The translations under genes were made by a program, and so were the position numbers. The notes beneath the pieces are model-generated. The model was not told the DNA's origin and made no database searches. It saw only the letters and a list, made by a program, of their open reading frames with translations. DNA of 64,000 bases from Chondrilla cf. caribensis (lineage: Eukaryota; Porifera; Demospongiae; Chondrillida; Chondrillidae). Numbering within the stretch: position 1 is the first letter of the stretch; every line of letters begins with the position of its first letter. The stretch covers positions 3,140,852 to 3,204,851 of the forward strand of contig OZ026550.1 in assembly GCA_964020155.1 (NCBI GenBank). Direction: 5' to 3'. This document shows positions 35,501 through 47,000 of this stretch, in pieces.

Positions 35501-35815
35501 AGATGAAGGTGTGCTTATGAGTCACAGTGAAGTTTATGGAGTTTATTATGTGTTTACATATTGTATTGCTGCTTCTCTACTTGTTCAGGGTCATGTTTGG
35601 ATTGGCTGGAGTACCATCTGTTATAATGTTCTTTGGTATGTTGTTTGTGCCGGAAAGTCCAAGGTGGTTGGCGTTCCACAACAAACAAGAAAAAGCTCGG
35701 ACAGTGTTGATGAAAACAAGAACACCAGAGGATCGAAGCCAAACAAGAGCTTGACTCCATTATTGCAGATTATGAGGAACATCAGAAACAAGCAATGGGT
35801 GTGTCTAGAATCGAC

Positions 35816-37095
35816 TGTGTATTTAGATTGCAGTAAGTGTCAATATAATATGAGAATGGCACCTTCATGAGAATGGCAGAAAATATGAACTATGTATGCA
35901 TGATCTGATAGACCCTCATGCTATGGGATCAAACTCAACTGTTTGTTGTTCAGCTTTAACGTAGCAAAAAATAAATTACAGTGAGACATTTTGACCCCGA
36001 GGACCTTTGTTAGTCACAAAAATGAGTTAGTGTTTGAGTTTAAATATGTGCATGAGTTTGGTGAAAACAGAGTATCTGGTGATTGGATGGTCCTGAAATC
36101 CGGTAATTATATTATACGTAATTGTGTACTTGTTATACTGGTATTTCTGTTTACAAGGATTTGTCGGAATTAACTACCACCTCCATTGTACACACATGCC
36201 TGTGATAAAGTGCAAAGTGCAAATAGTAGAAATATCCACACTATTCTGCACACTGCCCTTCCCAGCTCACATTATTGTTATTCAACCCATTGTTCGGTTA
36301 TGATAACAATACTTTGCGACAGTTAGAGTACAATTATTTCATAGAAATATACCACATAGATAAAGTGGCTCTTTTAATGTACTTTGGCTGAGTTCATTCA
36401 TTGTGTTTATATTACCACACATTTGAGTTCTAGTGGATTTGTGTGCTGTATCAGAGGGAATTGTATACTAGGGCATACAAAGAATTGCAATCAGCCTCGC
36501 TTATGGCGTGTTTTTACCGAATTCACAATTATACTGTATAATAAATGAATATTAATACTGTTTGTGGGACATGAATGTAGTTTTTTTCTGATAATTTTAT
36601 TTGCTCATAAAATTAATGATAATAATAATTACATTTTCAATCTGTTCGATCAATTGGGGTAAATACAGTGTATATTATACTTTTTCTACAAATTATGAAG
36701 TGAAGGCGAATCATGATGCAGTGTTGGATATATATAATTGATGGATTTTGAATGATTAGGTGTCACATAATACTATGAATCATGGTCAGGTATCATGACC
36801 AGGTGTGGCTGTATTATACATATTTCATACTGTTTCATGCTGATGCATGTAATCTTGTCTAAGAATTATAAGACCATTATATAATTATTAATAATGATAT
36901 GATACAACATCTTTGTATTGTACTAAAAATTAATAACATACACACTTTTGTCTGTACTATACACAATATTATTTTGGCACTAATATTATTATTCATTCCC
37001 TATAATATATGGCCAATGTCCATGTCCATACAATGTAATATAAAGTGCTCTCCGGTGCCCTTCTTGCTATATAACTCATTATGCTTCTTGTCTTA
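35816..37095. other. AT-rich stretch, no gene supported
   Basis: One weak exon-like segment lies near 35990-36100 (NELVFEFKYVHEFGENRVSG), without a recognised family. The rest is AT-rich, with palindromic runs such as TAATATTATT. Confidence 0.35.
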
Positions 37096-37096
37096 T

Positions 37097-37270
37097 GCTG
37101 CCTTTTGCTTGTAGAGTCTTTGCTCGAACTCGGTTCACATTGTAGTGATTAGGATGTCTTTGCCGGGCTCTTGTCGCTGAACAGCAAGGCAGAGGAGGCT
37201 CTCTGATAAAGGACCTACGTCTTCTTCAGAAGAAGTTCTCCAAACCTGCAGTTAATCAAGATTCTTTAGG
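37097..37270 (+). pseudogene. Eroded exon of unknown family
   Basis: Between a plausible acceptor (TTTGCTTGTAG) and donor (TTTAGGTATGT), two frames each read like protein: DVFAGLLSLNSKAEEAL, then after two stops and a shift IKDLRLLQKKFSKPAVNQDS. It looks like a former exon with at least one indel. Confidence 0.35.
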
Positions 37271-37374
37271 TATGTTTTTGCACCAATTATGACAGTTGTT
37301 AATTCACAATAATATTACTATGATCCAGAGTTTCATTAGGAGATGTATACAGCTGCTGCCTGTGTACAATTTCA

Positions 37375-37400
37375 GTGTGTGTGTGTGTGTGTATGTGTGT

Positions 37401-37475
<75 letters not shown>

Positions 37476-37666
37476 GTTCTTGTGTGTGCTTGTGTCTGTG
37501 TGTGTGCGTGTGTGTTTTGTGTGTGGTGTGTGTATATACGCACGCATGTGTGTACATGTGTGTCTACATGTGTCTGTGTCTAAGTGTGTGTGGTGTGTGT
37601 ATATACAGGTGCATGTTTGTATATGTGTGTACGTGTGCCTGTGTGTATGTGTATGTATGTGTGTGT

Positions 37667-37730
<64 letters not shown>

Positions 37731-37746
37731 ACGTGTTCGTGCGTGT

Positions 37747-37806
<60 letters not shown>
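37375..37806. repeat. Two (GT)n microsatellites with a GT-rich spacer
   Basis: Pure runs at about 37409-37475 and 37676-37728, plus one at about 37753-37806. They are joined by imperfect TG sequence that includes two copies of GTGTGTGGTGTGTGTATATA. All frames here are repeat artefacts. Confidence 0.9.
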
Positions 37807-37807
<1 letters not shown>

Positions 37808-38008
37808 CATCTGCGTTGGTTGTGGGTATGCATGTTAATGAGTCAATTTTGGCTATTATTTCAAGGAGGGGGGGGATTTCCAAATTTCTATCTGTGGAAG
37901 GATCCACAGATAGTAATTTGCTTTACCAAGCAAAAACCTGTGTGTGTTGTGTAATCTAGTTCATCAGCTTTCCCTACTTGTTTGAGTACTTCTTTTGCCT
38001 CTCGAAAG

Positions 38009-38283
38009 GTGTTCAAGGTCACATGGTGTGGAGCAGCAGTGACTCCAAGGAACAAGTGTGGGCTGGTCCCCTTTCTGGAGGCTCCGTTGCTGTCATTCTG
38101 CTGAACCTAGATGACAGCAACACTTCAACCATCACCACGGACTTCAAGACCGTTGGTCTCCAATCCCAGCAGGCCTCGGCACGTGACCTGTGGCTCCACA
38201 AGGATGCCGGAGTGATGTCAGAGAAGGTGTCCGGCTCTGTACCCCCTCATGGAGTGTTCATGTACAAACTTACTCCAAAATGA
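38009..38283 (+). pseudogene. Alpha-galactosidase C-terminal exon
   Basis: After acceptor CGAAAG the phase-1 frame reads GVQGHMVWSSSDSKEQVWAG, then PLSGGSVAVILLNL, and ends GVFMYKLTPK with stop TGA at 38281-38283. This matches the C-terminal beta-sandwich domain of GH27 alpha-galactosidases (the VWAGPLSGGSVAV stretch and the final GV.....L). It is intact in itself, but the preceding exons are missing and the first exons of an alpha-galactosidase start only downstream, at 38754. It is thus the tail of a different copy. It could in principle still be spliced from the lone exon at 26288, but the intervening Kelch and transporter fragments make that unlikely. Confidence 0.75.
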
Positions 38284-38753
38284 GTGGCCATGGATGGCTC
38301 AAGGAACCTTAGGATCCTTTGCAGGTAGTACTGTTAACCATAGGTATACACACATAACAATTGAAGCTGGCTGATTATACATGCATACATGAATCTTGTG
38401 CTGTACTTGTTGTCACAATAATCATTATAGGTGTGAGAATGTTATAATAACATGAAATCCAACTGTATGAACAAAACTTGGAGGAGCACTGTCAGTGTCT
38501 CCAAAGCTCAAAATAATTCATCCGATATGTATTGTGTGTTTATTTTCCGTTTAATTTGTTTAATAATTGTATATTCATTGAAAAATTGTTACCAAACTCA
38601 ATACATGTTACAAGGGAGTTCTAAGGGAGGTCGATTATGCATTCTAAGCATGTCATGTGGTTCGAACGCACCAGATATCTTACGAGAGGGAGCTAGTGGT
38701 CTGAACACGTGATTATTAGGAGAAGGCGGTATTACTCGTTCTGTGGAAAAGTC

Positions 38754-39393
38754 ATGGATAGTTTCCTTATTTTCTTGGACTTCTCAGTGCTAAGCGGCAC
38801 TCAATCGTTGAATAATGGGTTAGCTAGGACCCCGTAAATGGGTTGGAATTCCTGGAACCACTTCCACTGTGGAGTGAATGACGGTGTGATCCGTGGTGCT
38901 GTTGATGCTATGGTGAGTAACCACTTCGTGTGGTTTGCTTGGATACTGGCAATCGTGAGTTGGTTGGGATCACCTGGTAACGATACTCTTTGGCTGCAAC
39001 TTACCTGACAGTGGAGTCAGCCACTTGGTTCCCATGTGCTGGTTATTCACAAGTGGTAGGAATTACCTAGTTTTATCTTTTACATGTACATTCATTCGTA
39101 TGAACTGCGTATATACTTGTGTGACACATATATAGTGGAATGTATACAGGATTACCTGTTAATATGTATTGCTGTTGCTCTGCTTGACATGTGTACAGTA
39201 TCTAGTGTCCTGAATAAAGTTGGCTATCAGTATATCAATATCGATGATTGCTGGCAGAAGAGCCGCAGTTCCAGCGGTACCATCCAATCCGATCCTACCA
39301 CCTTCCCTAACATGACTGACCTCATCCAGTACGTCCACAGTGAGGGGTTGAAGTTTGGCCTCTACAGCTCTGCTGGGTTGAGAACTTGTGCAG
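38754..39393 (+). pseudogene. Alpha-galactosidase N-terminal exons with nonsense codon
   Basis: The first exon, about 38754-38912, starts with a Met and a hydrophobic signal-like stretch. It reaches LNNGLARTP, then TAA, then MGWNSWNHFHCGVND. The family has a residue (usually Pro or Thr) where the TAA is. The donor GTGAGT follows GCTATG. The next exon (39199-39393) reads VLNKVGYQYINIDDCWQ through GLKFGLYSSAGLRTCAG, the substrate-binding part of the GH27 barrel. The join of these two exons is also out of phase by one base as it stands. Nothing further downstream continues the enzyme. The exon that should follow (RPGSLGYE) is found only at 26288. Nonsense codon, faulty join and missing 3' half together indicate a pseudogene. 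Confidence 0.78.
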
Positions 39394-41085
39394 GTGTGTG
39401 TGTTCATGGCTGATATGCATAGCTAGTTGAATACCCCGTCCTATGTCCTATGGTGTGATAAGCCTGACATCACACCTTGCATTTAATTATGCAACTTCCC
39501 CTAATCATTATGCAAATATTGTAGGAAATTCGAATTATTATTTCAATTGCATATAGTTCTTTTCTTATTGAGACGGATCAAATGCTTAAAATAACAAAAA
39601 TATGAACACAATCTCAAGCATCATATGTAGTGGATTATATACTTAATTAATCTTCATTTGGGTTGTTTCTGTAGTATGTCTATTTGGGACTTATTGCAGT
39701 CTTTGCTTACAGTGAATATTCCAGAGTATTGTCCCACTGTTGTACGTTTGTAGTAAACACTCCCAGCTAAGTTAGCATTTACTGTGAAACACTTATCTAG
39801 TATACCCCTTGGTTAGCACATACACTCCATTTGGTTCATGTACATTTTGTCAACTACTTCCTTTAAGGTGCTATTGTATAGCAAATACCTCAGATAAGAA
39901 TTATAGATTTGAGTAGCCTTCAAATTGATTGGTGAGCTACAGTGAATTCACGTTAATCCACCAAACCTTTTAATCCGCCACAATTTCCCAGTATACTAAT
40001 ATAATGTACCAGTACCGATGCATATCCAGTTAATCCGCCAAACTTGTTAATCCACCACATTCTTTGAAAACGCATTGCAGCAGATTAACGAGTATTCACT
40101 GTATTTCAATTTGGACTATACTGTACATATCGTATATCCACTCAGTAATATTCAAAGGTTGAGAGTTGTTATAATGCTCGGTAATTAGTAGGAAATTTGC
40201 AAACCACGCGTGCATGTACGCATGCACATTAATTATCAGTACAACTATTATTATGCATGTATATAGGTATATTATATTATATTCTTATCCATACACTAAC
40301 ATATTACTGGTATGTATATATACATAATATTATTATAATGAAGTTTGTACATTATTATGAATTATATACTTATGTGCACAAATTGGACATTAGTATCAAT
40401 TTTTAATTCCTATAATAATAGCTATGCATACCCATGCATACATTCTTTTAGTTTATTATACATATGTCATATAACTATGCATGTCTTGATTGTCCAAAAT
40501 CACGGCCATATATACATATCATCATCATCATGATTGTAGTGATACTAGAAATTATACCAGAAATCTGTTTTCCGTTACATCTACAGGACATGTGACAGTA
40601 CGCCACATGCAATTTGCTAAAAGAAGTGTTCCCTACAGTCTCTAAAATAAACTGTATACCTGCATAATAAGGCTTCATCCAGTAATATATACGTATATAA
40701 CAAAACACAAACACAGTACATGCATGTCTGGATATTATTATAATTATATATATAATAATATTATAATACTATATACATTCTTTACACTGCATTTTGTACA
40801 TTACTTCCTATTTTGCAATTCATCACAATAATAATATATTATTATTGTATTATAAATTCCCAAAAGTTACATGATAATAATAATTCTATTACAAAGTAAT
40901 CAAGCAAAATACCAGTTTGTTATCAATCATGGTACAACTACAGATCTCATGTTACAAGGGTTGGCCTAGTTAGAATAATATTGCTAGTGTAATAATTATG
41001 ATAAAATAGTAATACACATATTATTATTATGAAAGGATCACAAGTTACTACCAAAATGTATGCATATTATGTAGAAATACTAAAA
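39394..41085. other. Intergenic stretch, one small element
   Basis: Apart from the small inverted-repeat element at 39940-40101, this is AT-rich DNA with short palindromes and no coding exon. It is the 3' flank of both the alpha-galactosidase remnant and the TRANK1-like gene. Confidence 0.45.
39940..40101. mobile_element. pogo/Tigger-like MITE, about 162 bp
   Basis: Ends CAGTGAATTCACGTTAATC and GATTAACGAGTATTCACTG are inverted with few mismatches. TA flanks both sides (39938-39939 and 40102-40103). The interior repeats TTAATCCGCCA-type motifs three to four times. The CAGTGAATnCnCGTTAATC-type end with a TA target fits pogo/Tc1-mariner superfamily elements. A lone related motif (CTAATCCACCACAATTC) is seen near 7870. 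Confidence 0.65.
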
Positions 41086-44000
41086 CTACTTTTTCCTTCT
41101 TTTCTTTGTCCTTTTATGTGTAGTAAGTGTAACTGATGGTATGTGATCATCATATTCGAAGCCATCAATATCCTCCTCAAGCTCATCACTGAAATTAGTG
41201 CTTTGTGACTGGGAACGTTGCTGTGTTTGTCCAGATAGAACAGGCAGCTGTTCCTTCAAACGGACTAGAAGCTTGTTAGCTTCTTCTGAAACCTTTTCGT
41301 ACTCCTCAATGCGTTGCTTCCACTCCTTGTCTGTCATGACCCCAGGTGGCAAAGGAGTGTGAAAGCTCTGTAACTTACTAATTTCCCGTTTTAGATTTTC
41401 TTCCAATCTTTCAACTTGGCGGTGCTTCCCAGGTAATTCAGAAGAGTACTTGAGTGTACTCTGACTGTCACTATAGACTGTATTCATTGACTTCTGTTCT
41501 TCAAATTTGTCAAACCACTGTTTGTTCATGATATGCATGTCACTTTCAATGTGTTCGATCCCTGCAGTAGAATATTCACCTTCTTCTCCAACTGAAGGGA
41601 GTGCATAACCACAAGCAATGCATGTTCCATGATTAATATACTTCTCAACTTCAGACAATCTACCAGAATCATTGTCTTCGAGTTGAAGAGATTCTTCCTC
41701 ATCATCTACATTCACTTCATCATCATAAGGTTCTCTTTTCCTTGTATAGGATGAAATGGGAGGGGACTCTGTGGGATAGAGTGCTTCACCTCCTTCCCAT
41801 GTGGGCCATGGAGTGGTGTCACTTGAAGTTGGGGGGAGATGAGATAGAAATGGGGCAACTTCTTGAAAGGTAACATTCTTAAACAGCTCCAACTGAAGTG
41901 GAACAAACTGCAACTGCCAACGTGGACTGTCCACACGCAATATCACCATACTATTTGGTCCACAGAGAGACGTCAGGAACATAATTAAGTCCCGTGTACC
42001 TCGAGCCTCTTCAATGGTAGTATAGGAATGATTGCAAATTCTATAAAACTCATGTTCCTGTTGAATTTTCTCTTGTGGAGGGCTTTGAAGGACAGTAGAA
42101 AGAATACTGAGAATTTTTTTTCTGAAAGATCTGCACTCATGGTCAGCAAAGAACTCAAGGTTGGCCAAAAGTACTAGGGACAAAGTGATGGAACGCTGCA
42201 CAAGTCCATTGCTACTATTCTCAATACCTTTAAGTACATAGGCAAGGACATTGAAGTGCCCAAAACTACTCATACCAAACAGAATTTCTGCCACTTCAAT
42301 CAGCATGGCTCGTGTCCTTTCATGCGTACTTCTGATGTTCTTATCTTCACAGACACTCTTGTAAACAAGATTCAACAAACGATTCTGTTTACGAGGAGTT
42401 CCTACTTTCCAAGAAGCCTCTTCAAATAGCTGAACTATGTGGTCATATTTACGAGGTAAGCATGCCATATAGTCAGTGTGTTGACCACGGAACTGATCCT
42501 CTTGGCATACAAGCATACTGATAAGTGTGGTGGACAGGAGCTCCAACAGAGGGATCATGTGAGTGGGGCTGAACTTCTTGACTTCTCTTCTCTGGAGAAC
42601 AAAACTACAGAAACGACCCAGTGCGTATTTACAGAAGACAAGTGGTTTTTCTTTCTGCGAACAAGCCATAAGCCATAGCAAGAAACCATGACATTGTTCT
42701 TTGTTATATCGGTCGGTAATCAATAAATCATGATTTTTAGACAGACGGCATTGATTCAGCTGCTCTTGAAGTTTAACAGATCCTCTCATCCACCAAACAG
42801 ACATGAAAGCATTGACATCTCTTGTAGCTTTCGTCAACATGTTGCCGTAAGAGAGTACAGCATCATGCACAGATGGAAACTGGCATAGCATCTTATAATG
42901 GTGGCCACTCAGGGGAATATAATAGGAAAGAATTGGAGAGAAGTACTGCACAAGACGTTTACAAGATGTTTTGCCCCATTTTGAATACGTTTCAGGAAAA
43001 CACTGCAGAATCTCCTTCCATCCTGATTTGCCACACGTCTTAGTTATTGCTTTAAGAAGAGAACCTTTGTCTTTGGCCATAAATTTCTCCTTCACAGACC
43101 TGACATCGTCTTCATCAAGAACGTTGAGTGCAGAAGTCAGAACAACTTCATTGGTGCTGCCATGAAAAGCAAAATGAGACAAATGAGAAGAAAGAAACAC
43201 AATGTCTTTCTGAACGGCAAAACACATAAACTGGATGAAATGCTTAAGGTGATGTGCCTCTATTTTCACACTCATAGCAAGATCCTTGCAAACCTGGTGA
43301 TATGCAGTGAATGTATCACCATTCAAACAATTTACTATAGTTGGTTCACAACACTCCAGCCACCTCTGGATGGAATGGTATATGTGAGACTGTATACAAT
43401 TAATGACTGCATCTCTGCCCAACATTGTGGTACCATCAGAGGACCCTCTTCCAGACAAATTAATCCACAGGTCCTGTTCGTTATACATACTAAACGAATC
43501 AAGCGAACTATCCAGCTGCAGGCCATACCATTCCTGGAGTTCGGACAGAAGTGCACTTGTATTAGTTGAATTCACTGGGGGAACTGCCTTCAATTGTGAA
43601 AGCAAAGTGCATTTCGAAATAAGGTCTTCACCATGTTGCAGTAAGCTGTGAACTAACTGATCGGTCAGAACAGCTTGAGGAGGAGTCAAGTTAACTAACA
43701 AAGACAGCTGATCCATTCTGGCAAAACTATTACGTATATCATGCATCCTTAGTCTTCTAATTTTGTCCACTTGGAGATGACATACACTCTCCAATAGTGT
43801 TTTCTCCACCACACGTAATTGACACTTTTGTCGCAAGCCATACTTTTCAATTGCCTTGTTCATATTGCCTAAGAGAGGTAACAACTGGTCTCGAAGATTT
43901 TCAATCTTTTCAGAATGTTCCTCTGTTGACAGCTCAAGGAATTCTCCAGATCTTATGTATTTAATGGTGGCCTTCACAACCTTTGATGACCTTGCTTTCA

Positions 44001-47000
44001 TCAGATGAAACTTTAACACTTCCCTACCATCATTTCGATCCTGAGCCAATTTTATTCCTGTGTCATATTGTTTCTGAGAGGCAAGAATATGATAGGCTTC
44101 TTTTACTCTTTCAGCTTCAACCAGCAAGCGTACAACTTCATTGTACTCTCCTGCTAGATTCAAAATACGTATTTTATCTCCGATATCGGGGAGCAAACTA
44201 ACACATTCCTTCATTTGATTAAATTCTTGACGATTTTTGTGGTGTTTGGCTGTTTGATAAGCTAGATCCTCCACAGATAAATTGGGATTGTCTATGATGA
44301 GATTTTGCTTCTGATACCTCAATGCCGCCTTCAGAGCCAGGGGGTACCTGCCTGCTGAACAAAGATACTGCAGAGACTCACAGTACTGTCCTAGCCGCTC
44401 CTTCATCACACTAGCCTTTTCATAACACTTGGCTTGGTGGTAAGCCTTGAAAGCCTTTGACCACTACAGAATAAAAGTCATCATATTACAAACAGCACAT
44501 AGATAAGCTCTAATCATAAACATCGTTATTTGCTAAGCACTTTAAGGTGTACTAGAATTGAACTGCCGCAGGGTTCAATGAAAGCATGTATAGCAAACAT
44601 TAGTATTATACAGTACAAGGTTCCTGAGGTTCCGGACATGTCCACTAACACTTTTATAGCTTCCGAAGATTGGCAATTTTAACCTCTCATAGTTCTCTGA
44701 AAATCACTGATTTGTAAACAATGTTCATTTTACAAATAGCTGTGGATATCAGCTAAATACTGGTGTATCTTATGTACAAATTCGTTTGATAATTGTCGAG
44801 AAATAACGCTTCTAAGTACGTCCATAAAATGTAAACATATGGTGGTCACTTTTGCAAACTCCACTCAGAAGACACAGCAAAGCTGATTTAATAGAGGTTC
44901 CACTGTATACAATATCAGGAATAATGTCACATTAATACATACATACCTCTTCAATACTTTCAAAAACTTGTGCTGCTAACTCCCATTGCTGTCCATTATA
45001 AAGGCATGTGGCTGCATACTTCAAGTATCTATACAGCATGGTATCTGGAGATGAAGCACACTTCAAAAACAAGCGAGCAGCATCAAGGCAATACTGACGA
45101 CGGATCTTTGGTTGACCAGAAATCTTCCTAGCATTTGAAATAAGTCCAAATGCATTGGCTTCCATAGCCAATTCCTGGTTTCCACACTTGAGGAAGCACT
45201 TGTTAGCTGGTTCCCACAGTTTCTTCTTCATGAAGTAGGCACCTCTCTTCATCCACTCCTCTGCAGATGACTCTTTTACAAACACAGTAGTAACCTCTTC
45301 CTCACTAATATCAGTCAAAGATATTGCGGACACCTGACCAAGTGTCAATAGTACGTATATTAACGGACTAAACTTGAGTGGATTGGCATCATATATCCAA
45401 AGGTTGCACTTAGCTCTCGTGATGGCTGTATACAAGTACTTGAGCTCAGCACTGAAAGAACGATGTAGCTTTTCATCAAATTCCAGTGATCTGAGAACGG
45501 ATTTATCCAGAAATGGATATTCATGTCCAGAGGTACTGCTGCCAAGTTTCAATAGGTCCAAAGACAGTCTCCATTCTTGATCAGTCTACAGTGAATAATA
45601 AAATTATTTAATAGCACATCATAATGGTACACTATTATAGTGGTATATGAGATTACATGAACTGTACATGGTAGAAAAAATTAACATACATACTGCAGGC
45701 ATTGTACGGCTATTTGTACTAATTGAATACAGATACAAATGCAATTGTTGCTGTAACAATGTGTGGGTATGGAAAATGGAATAGTTCAGTGAACATATGG
45801 GTGCTTTATACTTTATATTCAAAATTTGACATTAGAAACAGCTTCCGCCTTAGATTGATTCAAATACCCAGCCGTTACTTATTGGATTCGGTGTAAACCT
45901 TGACTGGTGTGCCTTCTAGAGGTCTGGTGTAGCAAACTCTGTTTTATTAAAAGTGATCTAAATGGTTGTTATTACAAACTATGTGTGTGTGAAATTATAC
46001 ACACAATGTCATAATATTATCATAGTAAGTACGTACGCACATCCTTGAGAAAGCATACAGTTGCAACTGTGGGTGTTTTCTACAAACGTATGTATGAAGA
46101 TCAAAATTATTTCTCTACAGGCATAGTATGTTGCCTTTTTCCCACATAGTGCATAGGCATCATACCAGGTCCATGCCACATTTGGGGCAAAATCACTCAC
46201 ATGTACAAATTCACAAACACCCATAAAAATCTTTCCTCCAAGTACACACATAATACACACATGTACAATGACTGTACCTTTGAATCGCTGAAAAAATTGT
46301 AAAGAAGGACATCATCAAATTCCAGACCTTTGGCTTCAAAAACTGTCAGTACAATTGCTCCAGACAACTCATTAGGAATGGTTCGTTTGGCATCTTCTGT
46401 TTGAACAAGAATGGCTTGATGAGCACCAAACTCAATGGTTGACGCTTCTCTTCTGTTCCCACGTAAAATAATAGCAAGGTCACTTTCTGACACTGAATGA
46501 AGAATTATAGGCTTAGGTCCAGGAAACAGACCACAGTCTTCTGGCAGAGTATCAATGGATTTAGGGAAGAACAGTTGCAATAATTTGATAACAGTGGCAG
46601 CTACTTCCAAAATACCAGAATGAGATCGAAAATTCTGTTCTAATGTGTTAATGGTAGGAATTGTCAGCATCTTTTTTCCTTTCTCTTTCAAGTAGGAGTC
46701 CCTAAAATGGTGGAAGAGAGACCTAAGGTCCTTGAATCGAAAAGAAACACCTCTCATGATACTTTGTGCAGTATCTCCAGTAAGAAACAATCCATTGGGG
46801 AAACGGCAACAATGCAATATGAGGTACAACTCTGCCTGAGTGAAGTCTTGAACTTCGTCAATGTATACCTCGTGTAACACTACATGAACATCTTCCTGCT
46901 CCTTCAGCCTCCAAAAGATGCTAAAGACCCAGTCACATTGATCCATCAAATGATGCTGAGAGAGGTACTTCTGATACAGTTCAAAGAGCATGTAAACTTC

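Larger units (their letters stand above)
34220..35815 (+). pseudogene. Sugar/myo-inositol transporter (SLC2A13-like MFS) fragment, frameshifted
   Basis: Three exons align with the first half of an MFS sugar transporter. About 34220-34448 has WHGLTVSVTVGAAAVASLIG and the loop motif GPLSEILGRK. Then 35075-35237 has VPLYIAESVPAKICGTLV. From 35589 there is the PESPRWL motif. Spacing and wording fit the HMIT/SLC2A13 proton-inositol transporter group. The N-terminal helix 1 with GYDTG is missing; Kelch sequence lies there instead. In the last exon the frame breaks near 35730: after RTPED the family-like text (IEAKQELDSIIADYEEHQKQ) continues in another frame. The C-terminal half of the transporter is not found. 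Truncation at both ends plus the frameshift make this a pseudogene. Confidence 0.75.

Noticed and set aside
37888..37913. Hairpin CTATCTGTGGA-AGGA-TCCACAGATAG as a terminator
   Set aside because: Rho-independent terminators do not apply to nuclear protein genes; the hairpin is short and without context.
1028..39393. Bacterial origin of the threonine aldolase and alpha-galactosidase pieces
   Set aside because: The alpha-galactosidase exons have eukaryotic splice sites in consistent phase and local composition; nothing points to recent transfer.
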